Positions 1 through 7,418 are shown, counted from the first letter of the stretch. The stretch is 27,442 nt of DNA from CAZTDU01 sp050248795 (GCA_050248795.1 JBFWRS010000042.1:1-27442), one strand, 5' to 3'. The notes: generated from the sequence alone by a model not told the origin. Numbers and translations: made by a program.

Positions 1-652
1 GGTAGCGGCGCGTCACGACAGGCTCCAGGTCGTTGCGGCCTTGCCCCGGCAAAAAGGCCGACATTTTGAGCGGTTCCGTATCCCGTGTCAACGCGGAATC
101 CGAGAAGATTTCCCTTGTTGAAACCGCAACTTGGGGCACCAGCACGAGGTACCAGGCAGGCGGCAGCGCAAGCGCGCTCAGGCGCTCGCCCACGCCCTCG
201 CCCAGCGCATTGCGCCCGAACAGGAAAACCGGCACGTCGGCGCCCAGCTGCAGTCCGAGCCGGCCGAGCTCCGCATCGGCGAGCGCGGTTCCCCACAGGC
301 GATTCAGCACCATCAGGACAGTGGCGGCATCGGATGAGCCGCCGCCCAAGCCTCCGCCCATGGGGATGCGCTTGTCCAGCGCGAGGGTCGCGCCCAGCGC
401 ACAGCCGGTCGCGGACTTCAGCAGCCGTGCCGCCCTGACGCAGAGGTCCGACTCGGGCGCAACCCCCGGCAGCGCTGTCTCGCGCCCGATGGTGCCATCG
501 CTCCGCACCGCCACGCCGACGCGGTCCTCGTACCCTATGAGCCGGAACACCGTCTGCAGCAGGTGCATGCCGTCGGCGCGCCGGCCGAGCACGTGCAGGA
601 ACAGGTTCAGCTTGGCGGGCGCAGGAAACCACTGCATCTGCTGCGGATTCAC
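1..652 (-). CDS. ispE: 4-diphosphocytidyl-2-C-methyl-D-erythritol kinase, partial (3' end outside window)
   Basis: IspE phosphorylates the 2-hydroxyl of CDP-methylerythritol with ATP, in the cytoplasmic MEP pathway to isoprenoid precursors. The start reads MQWFPAPAKLNLFLHVLGRR, the family's N-terminal signature. The GHMP-kinase ATP loop PMGGGLGGGSSD lies near residues 92-103, and NDLEPVV near the window edge matches the conserved N-D-x-E-P segment. About 212-217 of roughly 280 residues are present. The GTG at 652 overlaps the lolB stop as GTGA; an in-frame ATG at 637 gives a more usual N-terminus. Neither has a well-spaced Shine-Dalgarno site, since GGAGG lies 2 bases before the GTG and 17 before the ATG. 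The family motif ADGYH reads ADGMH here: the Tyr that packs against the cytidine ring in E. coli IspE is Met. The gene is co-transcribed with lolB. Family assignment is very secure; only the start is uncertain. Confidence 0.95.
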   Translation of the reverse strand, partial: MNPQQMQWFPAPAKLNLFLHVLGRRADGMHLLQTVFRLIGYEDRVGVAVRSDGTIGRETALPGVAPESDLCVRAARLLKSATGCALGATLALDKRIPMGGGLGGGSSDAATVLMVLNRLWGTALADAELGRLGLQLGADVPVFLFGRNALGEGVGERLSALALPPAWYLVLVPQVAVSTREIFSDSALTRDTEPLKMSAFLPGQGRNDLEPVVTRRY

Positions 653-1206
653 CGCCTCCACTCGCCGATGGCCAGGCGGATCTCGATGCCTGGATAGGCG
701 AGCTTCATGCGCGAAGGGAGGTCTCCGGCATACGCGAGAAAGTCGATCGACCAGCCGGATTGCTCCAGCTTCTCCAGCCGCCCGTCGGCGTCGCGACGCT
801 CCAGCGCCGGGCCCGGAGACGGCCGTCCACGCACCCAGTCCGCCAGGCCCGCGAGCGGCAGGCGGAATCCGAGCACGGATTCGGTAAGCGCCTCCGCATC
901 TGCCGCGGTGTGCTGCCTGGAATCGGCGGTGGTGAGCGTGACCATGCCGCCTTCGCGCACGATGCGCGCGACCCCCTGGCCGAGCGGCGTGGTCAGCAGC
1001 ACCTCGTCGCCGTCGACGCGATGGCGCCACGACACGTTGCCGCTGGATGCGTCGTCGCGGTAGCGCACCGCGATGCGGCCGTCGAACTCGAACTCGACCT
1101 GCTCGTCGGGCGCCAGCACCGCGAGCTCCGCGCACCCGGCCGCCATGATCGCGGCGACAAGCGCACACGCGCGGGCGAATGCTCTGCAGGTGGAAGCGAA
1201 CGCCAC
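649..1206 (-). CDS. lolB: Outer-membrane lipoprotein LolB
   Basis: LolB is the outer-membrane receptor that accepts lipoproteins from LolA and inserts them into the outer membrane. The 185-residue product has a lipoprotein signal peptide ending in the lipobox AAGC with the lipidated Cys at residue 25. The mature part contains FDGRIAVRY followed by GNVSWRH, the N-terminal strands typical of LolB. The C-terminal GWSIDFLAYAG and PSRMKLAYPGIEIRL fit the family's last strands. The start is GTG, 10 bases downstream of the TPR-protein stop, with no obvious Shine-Dalgarno site, so translation may be coupled to that gene. The stop overlaps the GTG of ispE. TPR protein-lolB-ispE is a standard betaproteobacterial order. 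Confidence 0.93.
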   Translation of the reverse strand: MAFASTCRAFARACALVAAIMAAGCAELAVLAPDEQVEFEFDGRIAVRYRDDASSGNVSWRHRVDGDEVLLTTPLGQGVARIVREGGMVTLTTADSRQHTAADAEALTESVLGFRLPLAGLADWVRGRPSPGPALERRDADGRLEKLEQSGWSIDFLAYAGDLPSRMKLAYPGIEIRLAIGEWRR

Positions 1207-1216
1207 CGCTAGCGCG

Positions 1217-2929
1217 CTACTTCCTGTAACGCTCGATGGTCTTGCGCAGGACTTCGTCGGCGGGATGGGTCTTCAGCGTTTCGTTCCAGATCCGCTCGGC
1301 TTCCTCGCGCTGCCCGCTCTCCCACAGCACCTCGCCAAGATGCGCTGCAATCTCGCCATCCGGCCGGCCGCGAAAGGCCCGTCGCAGGTGCTCGAGCGCA
1401 CCCGCGTGATCGCCCAGCCGATAGAGCACCCAGCCCATCGAATCGATGATGGCGTAGTCGGTCGGCATCAGCTCGAGCGCCTTCTCGATCAGCTTCTTCG
1501 CCTCTTCCAGGCGCAGCTTGCGTTCGGCCATCGAGTAGCCGAGGGCGTTGTAGGCATGCGCATGGTTCGGCTGCAGCTCGATCAGCTTGCGCAGATTGGC
1601 CTCCATGACATCGAAGCGATCGAGCTTCTCCGCGGTCAACGCGTGGTCGTAGAGCAGTTCCGGCTGCTCGGGAGCCTTGGCAAGCTCATCGCCAAGCAGC
1701 TCGTAGGCGAGCGCGTGCTTTCCCGCATCGCGCAGCAGCTGCGCCTCGGCAATCACGAACTGCACCCGCTGCTCTCCGGCAGCAGCACCCTGCTCGCGCA
1801 GGTAGCCCCGTGCTTCTTCCAGCATGCCCTCCTTCGACAGCGTCTGCGCGTAGCGCAGGCGGGAGGCGACGAAATACTCGCCGCCAGGAATGGCGCGATA
1901 CCACTGGCGGGCGCCGGCATAGTCCTTGCGCTCCTCGGCAACCTGGCCGAGCGTGTAGCGCACGGCATTCGGATCCCGGAACCCGGTATCCAGAAGCCGC
2001 CTGAAATTGGCTTCGGCGAGGTCGTATTCGCGGCTCTGCACTGCCAGCAGCGCCACCGCGTAGGTGACATCGGAGTTGTCCGGGTGGTCCGCGAGCAGAC
2101 GGTCGAACTCGCGGCGCGCTTCCACGTAGCGCTTTTCCCCGACCAGCGCCCGCGCGTAGTTGAGCCGAACCTCCCGCGACGCAGGGTTTGCCGCCAGGAA
2201 AGCTGACAGACGCTCGAGCGCCGCGGCAGGCTCGCGGCGCTGCAGGATCTGCGCTTCGAACAGTGCGGCCGCCTCCCAGTCGGGACGCAGCCCGGCCGCG
2301 CGGCGGATTCTTTCGAGCGCGAGGCCCTCTTTGTCCGCCGCCATCGCGGCCTGCGCCACGGCGAAGTGGGCCTGCGGCAGTTGCGCGTGCCGCTCGGCCA
2401 GGCGCTCGACGACGCCGAGGTTCTCGAGCTTGTCGGGATTGGAAGCGAGCAGGCGGTTGAGCTGCAGGAAACCGTTGGCGGCCGCAGGGCCGTCGCGCGC
2501 GAGCACCTTCTCGATGTAGGGCTCGGCCTCGATGACCTTGCGCGAGCCGACCAGCAGCACCATCAGGGACTGCAACGCCTGTGCCGACTCCGGGCTCTGC
2601 TCGTGCCAGACTCGAGCCGCCTCCAGCGCAAGTGCCGGCATGCGCGCGTGATTGGCCACCTCCACTGCGCGGCGCGCGATGCGCGGATCGCGCGTGCTCT
2701 TCGCCAGGTCGACCAGCGTCTGCGCCGCGAGGCCGGCGCCGCCACGCTGCAGCGCAATCTCCGCCATCAGGAAGCCGTAGAGCACTTCCGGCGAAAGGTC
2801 GCTCAGCGGCAGCACTTCATCGCCGCGGGCGACCGTGGCGGCATTGGCATCCGGCGCCTGCGAGCCTGCAACGAGCACCTGGCAGGCCAGCAACAGTGCG
2901 AACAAGCCTCTGCGATACGGCGAAATCAT
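1217..2929 (-). CDS. Exported tetratricopeptide-repeat protein
   Basis: This 570-residue protein starts MISPYRRGLFALLLACQVLV, a signal peptide with a basic n-region and hydrophobic core, then an Ala-rich cleavage region. The rest is an array of helical TPR units. Repeats are readable as AHFAVAQAAMAADKEGLALE, as VRLNYARALVGEKRYVEA and, near the C-terminus, as AYNALGYSMAERKLRLEEA and AIIDSMGWVLYRLGDHAGA. TPR arrays bind partner proteins; the function of this family is not established. Its place directly upstream of lolB and ispE suggests an envelope role, probably periplasmic. A further ATG 12 codons upstream (2965) would put extra residues before the signal peptide and was not chosen. The promoter probably lies in the 58 bases shared with divergent mutM. 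Confidence 0.85.
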   Translation of the reverse strand: MISPYRRGLFALLLACQVLVAGSQAPDANAATVARGDEVLPLSDLSPEVLYGFLMAEIALQRGGAGLAAQTLVDLAKSTRDPRIARRAVEVANHARMPALALEAARVWHEQSPESAQALQSLMVLLVGSRKVIEAEPYIEKVLARDGPAAANGFLQLNRLLASNPDKLENLGVVERLAERHAQLPQAHFAVAQAAMAADKEGLALERIRRAAGLRPDWEAAALFEAQILQRREPAAALERLSAFLAANPASREVRLNYARALVGEKRYVEARREFDRLLADHPDNSDVTYAVALLAVQSREYDLAEANFRRLLDTGFRDPNAVRYTLGQVAEERKDYAGARQWYRAIPGGEYFVASRLRYAQTLSKEGMLEEARGYLREQGAAAGEQRVQFVIAEAQLLRDAGKHALAYELLGDELAKAPEQPELLYDHALTAEKLDRFDVMEANLRKLIELQPNHAHAYNALGYSMAERKLRLEEAKKLIEKALELMPTDYAIIDSMGWVLYRLGDHAGALEHLRRAFRGRPDGEIAAHLGEVLWESGQREEAERIWNETLKTHPADEVLRKTIERYRK

Positions 2930-2987
2930 CGCAACGAGTTTAGGTATATTCGGTGCGCTGCACAAGCAAAGTCACGGAGTCAGCCGG
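2930..2987. promoter_or_regulatory. Divergent promoter region between the TPR gene and mutM
   Basis: This 58-base spacer separates two divergent start codons and is richer in A+T than its surroundings. On the minus strand TTGCTT is followed after 17 bases by TACCTA, or after 15 by TATACC, a weak sigma-70-like arrangement for the TPR-lolB-ispE operon. On the plus strand TATATT near 2945 is a possible -10 for mutM. GGAG about 8 bases before the mutM ATG is a usable ribosome-binding site. Hexamer matches are partial, so only the general location is supported. Confidence 0.3.
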
Positions 2988-3797
2988 ATGCCCGAGTTGC
3001 CCGAGGTAGAGGTCACGCGACTCGGCATCGCCGGACAACTCGTCGGTCACCGCATCTCGACAGTCGTCGTGCGCGAACCACGTTTGCGCTGGCCCGTGTC
3101 CGCAGAGGTTTCTACGCTCGCCGGCAGGACCGTCAGGGCGATCGAAAGGCGCGGAAAGTATCTGCTGCTGGACTGCGGTGACGGTCACCTGATCGTGCAT
3201 CTGGGCATGTCGGGAAGCCTGCGCGTGGTCGGCACCGACGTGCCTCCCGGCCCGCACGACCGCGTCGACATCGCCTTCGGCGGACGTGTGCTGCGGCTGC
3301 GCGACCCGCGCCGCTTCGGCGCAGTACTGTGGGCCGCAGGCAACCCGCTGCTGCACCCGCTGCTCGCCCACCTGGGCGTGGAACCGCTGTCCGACGCGTT
3401 CGACGGCGATCGCCTGCACGCGATCACGCGCAAGCACCGCAGCGCCATCAAGGTGATGCTGATGGACGCGAAGGAGATCGTCGGCATCGGCAACATCTAC
3501 GCGAGCGAGAGCCTGTTTCGCGCACGCATCCGGCCGACGACGAGCGCCCGCAGGCTGTCGCTGGAACGCTGCGAGCGACTCGCGCGCGAGATCAGGCAGA
3601 CGCTGCGCGCAGCGATCCGCGCGGGAGGCTCGAGCCTGCGGGATTACGTCGGCACGCAGGGCGAGCCGGGCTACTTCCAGCAGCGCTACGGCGTCTATGG
3701 CCGCGACGGCCAGCCCTGCCGCGTCTGCGGCACGGCCATCCGGCGCATCGTGCAGGGGCAGCGCTCGACCTTCTACTGCCCGCGCTGTCAGCGCTGA
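2988..3797 (+). CDS. mutM: Formamidopyrimidine-DNA glycosylase (8-oxoguanine glycosylase/AP lyase)
   Basis: MutM (Fpg) removes 8-oxoguanine and formamidopyrimidines from DNA and cuts the abasic site by beta,delta-elimination. The product is 269 residues, the same length as the E. coli enzyme. It begins MPELPEVEVTRLG, placing the catalytic Pro after Met processing with Glu next to it. RRGKYLLL carries the conserved Lys. The C-terminus has the four-Cys zinc finger (CRVCG, then CPRCQR) with the DNA-binding QGQRSTFYC segment. An open frame runs upstream but cannot be the start, because the catalytic Pro must be residue 2. The last 10 bases overlap the end of convergent coaD in a perfect palindrome. 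Confidence 0.97.
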   Translation: MPELPEVEVTRLGIAGQLVGHRISTVVVREPRLRWPVSAEVSTLAGRTVRAIERRGKYLLLDCGDGHLIVHLGMSGSLRVVGTDVPPGPHDRVDIAFGGRVLRLRDPRRFGAVLWAAGNPLLHPLLAHLGVEPLSDAFDGDRLHAITRKHRSAIKVMLMDAKEIVGIGNIYASESLFRARIRPTTSARRLSLERCERLAREIRQTLRAAIRAGGSSLRDYVGTQGEPGYFQQRYGVYGRDGQPCRVCGTAIRRIVQGQRSTFYCPRCQR

Positions 3798-4285
3798 GGC
3801 CGGCGCAGCTCGCGCACCTTGCGCGCGAGCTGCGCGCGCACCTTAGGGTGCACGAACTTGGAAACGTCCCCACCCAGCGTGGCGATCTCGCGCACCAGCG
3901 TGGCCGAGATGAAGGTGTGCTTCTCGGACGGCGTGAGGAAGATCGTCTCCACGTCCGGATAGAGGTTGCGGTTCATGCCGGCGAGCTGGAACTCGTACTC
4001 GAAGTCCGACACCGCGCGCAGGCCGCGCAGGATGACGCGCGCATTGTGCTTGCGGATGAAGTCGATCAGCAGGCCGGAGAAGCCCACGATCTTGACGTTC
4101 TTCACGTCGGCGAGCACTTCGCGCGCGAGCGAGACGCGCTCCTCGGCGGTGAAGAAGGGCTTCTTCGCCCGGCTGTCCGCTACGCCGAGGATCAGCGAGT
4201 CGAATAGCCTGGATGCGCGCCGCACGAGATCCTCGTGGCCGCGGGTGAGCGGGTCGAACGTTCCGGGATACACGGCTCTGATCAT
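3788..4285 (-). CDS. coaD: Phosphopantetheine adenylyltransferase
   Basis: CoaD transfers AMP from ATP to 4'-phosphopantetheine, the penultimate step of coenzyme A synthesis. The 165-residue protein begins MIRAVYPGTFDPLTRGHEDL, containing the nucleotidyltransferase motif in which T-x-x-H is replaced by TRGH. FLTPSEKHTFISATLVREIA is the second substrate-binding region, with the ISSTxVRE-type motif. E. coli CoaD has 159 residues. The ATG at 4285 is chosen over one at 4297 because GGAG lies 7 bases upstream and the motif spacing matches the family. The ATG overlaps the rsmD stop as ATGA, so the two are translationally coupled; rsmD-coaD is a widespread pair. Confidence 0.96.
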   Translation of the reverse strand: MIRAVYPGTFDPLTRGHEDLVRRASRLFDSLILGVADSRAKKPFFTAEERVSLAREVLADVKNVKIVGFSGLLIDFIRKHNARVILRGLRAVSDFEYEFQLAGMNRNLYPDVETIFLTPSEKHTFISATLVREIATLGGDVSKFVHPKVRAQLARKVRELRRPQR

Positions 4286-4842
4286 GCTGCACTCCATGTG
4301 ATGAGCTGGAAGCTCACTTGGCCGGCGCGTGCGCGCCGCAGTTCCCGCCAGCCGGGCACTTCGATTGCCGCCGGCGCCTCCACGTATACCCGCGCACCCT
4401 CGGCAAGCCGTTCGGGCAGCTTCGCGAGCACGTCGGGCAGCAGATTCTGCCTGAACGGCGGATCGAGGAAAACCACGTCGAACCGTTCCGTGGCGCGGGC
4501 GAGATACGTCAGCGCGCCGGACTGCACCACCTCGACCTGCGTGGCACCGAGGCGATCGCGGTTCTCCACCAGCGCCTTCACCGCGGCGTGATCGCTGTCG
4601 ACCATGACCACGCGCACCGCGCCCCTGGATGCGGTCTCGAAGCCGAGCGCGCCGCTGCCGGCGTACAGGTCCAGGCATGCGAGATCCTGGAGCTCCTGTC
4701 CCAGCCAGTTGAACAGCGTCTCGCGCACGCGATCGGGCGTTGGGCGCAATCCCGGCCGATCGGGCACTTCGATCAGCCGGCTGCGCAGCTTTCCGCCGAC
4801 GATGCGCACGCGGCCCGCGCCCGTGCGTTTGCTAGAATTCAT
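4282..4842 (-). CDS. rsmD: 16S rRNA (guanine966-N2)-methyltransferase
   Basis: RsmD methylates N2 of G966 in 16S rRNA in the assembled small subunit, using S-adenosylmethionine. The 186-residue product starts with a short basic tail and VRIVGGKLRSR. It has the family segment RPTPDRVRETLFNWL, the SAM-binding loop LDLYAGSGALGFE near residues 57-69, and the N-methyltransferase catalytic motif DPPF near residue 127. The start codon is only 6 bases from the ftsY start on the other strand, so its promoter must lie inside ftsY. It is coupled to coaD downstream by an ATGA overlap. Confidence 0.95.
   Translation of the reverse strand: MNSSKRTGAGRVRIVGGKLRSRLIEVPDRPGLRPTPDRVRETLFNWLGQELQDLACLDLYAGSGALGFETASRGAVRVVMVDSDHAAVKALVENRDRLGATQVEVVQSGALTYLARATERFDVVFLDPPFRQNLLPDVLAKLPERLAEGARVYVEAPAAIEVPGWRELRRARAGQVSFQLITWSAA
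4830..4838 (+). promoter_or_regulatory. Putative extended -10 element for ftsY
   Basis: TGCTAGAAT ends 10 bases before the ftsY ATG. It consists of a TGn extension and TAGAAT, which matches five of six bases of the TATAAT consensus. The same nine bases occur in the rpoH promoter at 7388-7396. No good -35 is seen, but extended -10 promoters can work without one. If used, the ftsY mRNA would have only a few untranslated bases. The element lies within the first codons of rsmD on the other strand. This is an inference from sequence match only. Confidence 0.4.
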
Positions 4843-4848
4843 TCATCC

Positions 4849-5772
4849 ATGTTAGCAGCCACTTCCTGGGCGGCACGGCTCAAGGCCGGTCTTGCACGCA
4901 CGCGCGAAGTGCTCGATACCCCGGTCTCCGAGCTCTTCACGCGCACGCGCGTCGATGAATCGCTCTACGAGGCGCTGGAGGATGCGCTGCTGAGCGCCGA
5001 CTGCGGCGTGGATGCCACTGCGTCCCTGCTCGCGTCGCTGCGCGAGCGCGTGCGCAGGGAGCGCATCCAGGACGCCGCGGCTCTCAAGCACGCACTGAAG
5101 GCATGCATCGCCACGCTGGTCGCGCCGCTGGAAAAGCCGGTCGATACCAGCCTTGCCATGCCGTTCGTGGTCATGGTCGCCGGAGTGAACGGCGCGGGCA
5201 AGACGACCTCCATCGGCAAGCTCGCGAAGTGGTTCCAGATGCAGGGCAAGTCCGTGCTGCTTGCCGCGGGCGACACGTTCAGGGCCGCAGCGCGCGAGCA
5301 GCTGGTGAGCTGGGGCGAGCGCAATGGGGTCGCCGTGATCGCGCAGGACGGCGGCGACCCGGGCGCCGTGGTGTTCGACGCCGTGAACGCGGCGCGTGCG
5401 CGCGGCATCGACGTCGTGATCGCCGATACCGCGGGCAGGCTGCCGACGCAACTGCACCTGATGGAGGAGATCCGCAAGGTGAAGCGGGTCATCGCCAAGG
5501 CGCTGCCCGGCGCCCCTCACGAGGTGCTGCTGGTGCTGGATGCGAACACCGGCCAGAACGCGCTGTCGCAGGTTCAGGCATTCGACGGCGCGATTGGATT
5601 GACCGGGCTCGTCCTCACCAAGCTGGACGGCACCGCGAAGGGCGGCGTGATCTGCGCGATCGCCGCGGCGAGGAAGGTACCGGTACCGCTGCGCTTCATC
5701 GGCGTGGGCGAGGGAATAGACGACCTGCGCCCGTTCTCCGCCGCCGAGTACGCCGAGGCGGTCGTTGATTAG
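4849..5772 (+). CDS. ftsY: Signal recognition particle receptor FtsY
   Basis: FtsY is the membrane-associated GTPase that receives ribosome-SRP complexes through Ffh and delivers them to SecYEG or YidC. The protein has 307 residues: an N domain of helices (residues about 1-95), then the NG GTPase. The G1 loop is GVNGAGKTT, the insertion box shows DTFRAAAREQL, G3 is DTAGR and G4 is TKLDGTAKGG. It lacks the long acidic N-terminal A domain of the 497-residue E. coli protein. The start ATG lies 6 bases from the divergent rsmD start; the open frame extends upstream but is antisense to rsmD and is not used. It overlaps ftsE by 8 bases, giving the classic ftsY-ftsE-ftsX-rpoH order. Confidence 0.96.
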   Translation: MLAATSWAARLKAGLARTREVLDTPVSELFTRTRVDESLYEALEDALLSADCGVDATASLLASLRERVRRERIQDAAALKHALKACIATLVAPLEKPVDTSLAMPFVVMVAGVNGAGKTTSIGKLAKWFQMQGKSVLLAAGDTFRAAAREQLVSWGERNGVAVIAQDGGDPGAVVFDAVNAARARGIDVVIADTAGRLPTQLHLMEEIRKVKRVIAKALPGAPHEVLLVLDANTGQNALSQVQAFDGAIGLTGLVLTKLDGTAKGGVICAIAAARKVPVPLRFIGVGEGIDDLRPFSAAEYAEAVVD

Positions 5773-6421
5773 CTTTTCCGAGGTCTCGAAGCGCTACCCC
5801 GGCGGGCAGGAGGGCCTGCGCGGCGTGTCCTTCAAGCTCGATAGCGGCGAACTCGCGTTCCTGTCGGGGCATTCGGGCGCGGGAAAGTCGACGCTGCTCA
5901 AGCTCATTGCGGCGATCGAGCGGCCGACCGCAGGCGCGGTGATCGTCAACGGCCAGAACGTCGGCGCGATGAAGCAGGCGGCGATTCCCTACCTGCGGCG
6001 CAGCCTGGGCCTGGTTTTCCAGGACCAGAAGCTGCTCTACGATCGCAGCGTGTTCGACAACGTGATGCTGCCGCTGTCGTTTGCGGGCCAGGCGGCACGG
6101 GACGCCGCGCGGCGCGTGCGCGCCGCGCTGGACAAGGTGGGGCTGCTGGATCGCGAGCGCGCGAACCCGATACAGCTCTCCGGCGGCGAGCAGCAGCGCC
6201 TTGCCATCGCGCGGGCGGTGGTGAACCGGCCCTCGATACTCATCGCGGACGAACCCACCGCGAACCTGGACGCGGAGGCCGCAGCCCGGATCATCGAGAT
6301 ACTCCTGTCGTTCCACGAGGTCGGGGTGACGGTTCTCGTCGCCACGCACGACCAGGCGCTGATCGCGCGCTACGGCCGTCGCTTGCTCGTCCTGCAGGAA
6401 GGCAGGCTGGCAGACGCATGA
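5765..6421 (+). CDS. ftsE: Cell-division ABC transporter ATPase FtsE
   Basis: FtsE is the ATPase of the FtsEX complex, which recruits late divisome proteins and activates septal cell-wall hydrolysis through EnvC. The 218-residue protein shows MISFSEVSKRYPGG at the start, Walker A SGHSGAGKST near residue 36, Q-loop VFQDQKLL, signature LSGGEQQRLAIARA, Walker B ILIADEPTANLD and the switch His in VATHDQ. The start is TTG, 8 bases inside the end of ftsY. GAGG lies 6 bases upstream of it and there is no ATG or GTG alternative, so the TTG is well supported. It ends in an ATGA overlap with ftsX. Confidence 0.96.
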   Translation: MISFSEVSKRYPGGQEGLRGVSFKLDSGELAFLSGHSGAGKSTLLKLIAAIERPTAGAVIVNGQNVGAMKQAAIPYLRRSLGLVFQDQKLLYDRSVFDNVMLPLSFAGQAARDAARRVRAALDKVGLLDRERANPIQLSGGEQQRLAIARAVVNRPSILIADEPTANLDAEAAARIIEILLSFHEVGVTVLVATHDQALIARYGRRLLVLQEGRLADA

Positions 6422-7326
6422 AGTCCTGGTTGCGCCAGCACCTGCAGGCCCTGCATCGCGCCCTGCGCAAGCTCGCCGCGCAACGCACCGCGAGCCTGCT
6501 GAACGCACTGGTGATCGGGATCGCGCTGGCGCTGCCCGCAGGCGGCTACACGATCCTGCTGAACCTGCAGGCGCTGGCGTCACGCGCGACGCTGGAGCCG
6601 GAGATTTCGGTGTTCCTCGCGATGGAAACCAGCGCCAGTGAGGCCGCGACGCTGGCCGGCCGGCTGCGCCAGGATCCGAGGATCGCGTCGGTGCGTTTCG
6701 TGCCGCGGGACGAGGCGCTCGAAGCCCTGCGGCGCACCGAGGGACTGGCCGAGATCCTCGCTGCGTTCGAGCAGAATCCGCTGCCCGACGCATTCGTGCT
6801 TCGCCTGCGCGACGTCGCGCCGGCAAGCCTGCAGGCGTTCGCGGACGAGTGGCGCGCGGTGGCCGGCGTCGCCCATGTGCAAACCGATTCCGCCTGGGCG
6901 CAGCGGCTGGCTGCCCTGCTCGACATCGCGCGGCTGGGCATGCTGGTGCTGACCGCACTGCTCGCAGCGGGACTGCTCGCGGTCACCTTCAATTCGATCC
7001 GGCTGCAGATCCTGACCCAGCGCGACGAGATCGAGGTGTCGCGCCTGCTTGGCGCCACCGACGGTTTCATCCAGCGCCCGTTCTATTACCTCGGCGCGCT
7101 GCAGGGCCTGGCCGGCGGCGCGGTGGCGCTCGGGTCCGTGGCGGCGAGCATCGCGCTGCTCAACCACGGCGTGCGCCAACTGGCGGCGACCTATGGCTCG
7201 GGCTTTGAACTCAGCTTCCTCGGTGCTGCCGACGCCGCCAGCGTGGCGCTGTTCGCAATGCTGCTGGGATGGTTGGGCGCAAATATGTCAGTAAGCATGT
7301 ACTTACGTGAGATACAGCCCAGGTAA
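6418..7326 (+). CDS. ftsX: Cell-division protein FtsX (permease-like)
   Basis: FtsX is the integral membrane half of FtsEX. In E. coli its periplasmic loop binds EnvC and passes FtsE ATPase cycles to it. The 302-residue product has an N-terminal cytoplasmic part, a first membrane helix near residues 30-50 (LLNALVIGIALALPAGGYTI), a periplasmic domain (about 55-170) with the conserved segment SVRFVPRDEALEAL, and three further helices including MLVLTALLAAGLLAVTFNSI and the C-terminal SVALFAMLLGWLGANMSV. Cytoplasmic DEIEVSRLLGATDGFIQRPF is the typical coupling segment. Its partner EnvC is encoded at 23431-24606. Confidence 0.95.
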   Translation: MKSWLRQHLQALHRALRKLAAQRTASLLNALVIGIALALPAGGYTILLNLQALASRATLEPEISVFLAMETSASEAATLAGRLRQDPRIASVRFVPRDEALEALRRTEGLAEILAAFEQNPLPDAFVLRLRDVAPASLQAFADEWRAVAGVAHVQTDSAWAQRLAALLDIARLGMLVLTALLAAGLLAVTFNSIRLQILTQRDEIEVSRLLGATDGFIQRPFYYLGALQGLAGGAVALGSVAASIALLNHGVRQLAATYGSGFELSFLGAADAASVALFAMLLGWLGANMSVSMYLREIQPR

Positions 7327-7366
7327 AAGGCTATCCAGAGCGGCTACGGGGAACTTCCAGCAGGCA

Positions 7367-7393
7367 TTAGCACTCGAACAGCTGGAGTGCTAG
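7367..7393. promoter_or_regulatory. CIRCE element (predicted HrcA operator) at rpoH
   Basis: The left arm TTAGCACTC (7367-7375), a nine-base spacer and the right arm GAGTGCTAG (7385-7393) match the CIRCE consensus TTAGCACTC-N9-GAGTGCTAA at 17 of 18 arm positions, including the exact spacer length. CIRCE is bound by the heat-shock repressor HrcA. The right arm contains most of the predicted -10 and the left arm the -35, so bound HrcA would block polymerase. This predicts heat-inducible, HrcA-controlled transcription of rpoH. The hrcA gene itself is not in the window. Confidence 0.9.
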
Positions 7394-7396
7394 AAT
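7367..7396 (+). promoter_or_regulatory. Predicted rpoH promoter embedded in CIRCE
   Basis: TTAGCA (7367-7372; four of six matches to TTGACA) and TAGAAT (7391-7396; five of six matches to TATAAT) are 18 bases apart. The -10 is preceded by TGC, an extended -10. Transcription would begin near 7403, leaving a leader of only about 16 bases before the rpoH ATG. Such a leader has no room for an upstream RNA-thermometer hairpin, although the coding region could still contribute. Confidence 0.6.
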
Positions 7397-7406
7397 TATT
7401 GCGATT

Positions 7407-7411
7407 GGAGG
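7407..7411 (+). promoter_or_regulatory. Ribosome-binding site deciding the rpoH start
   Basis: GGAGG lies one base before an ATG at 7413 and seven bases before a second in-frame ATG at 7419. Only the second has normal spacing, so 7419 is taken as the rpoH start. Confidence 0.7.
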
Positions 7412-7418
7412 CATGACG

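Noticed and set aside
1073..2206. 377-codon plus-strand frame antisense to the TPR gene and lolB
   Set aside because: It mirrors the codon pattern of the TPR gene, spans two minus-strand genes, and has no domain or ribosome-binding site.
2835..2987. N-terminal extension of MutM
   Set aside because: The catalytic Pro must be the second residue, so the ATG at 2988 is the only workable start.
4318..4848. Upstream extension of FtsY as a possible acidic A domain
   Set aside because: The extension is antisense to rsmD, is His/Arg-rich rather than acidic, and the ATG at 4849 gives a normal short FtsY.
7413..7415. First ATG of rpoH
   Set aside because: GGAGG is only one base away, too close to be used; the ATG at 7419 has seven-base spacing.
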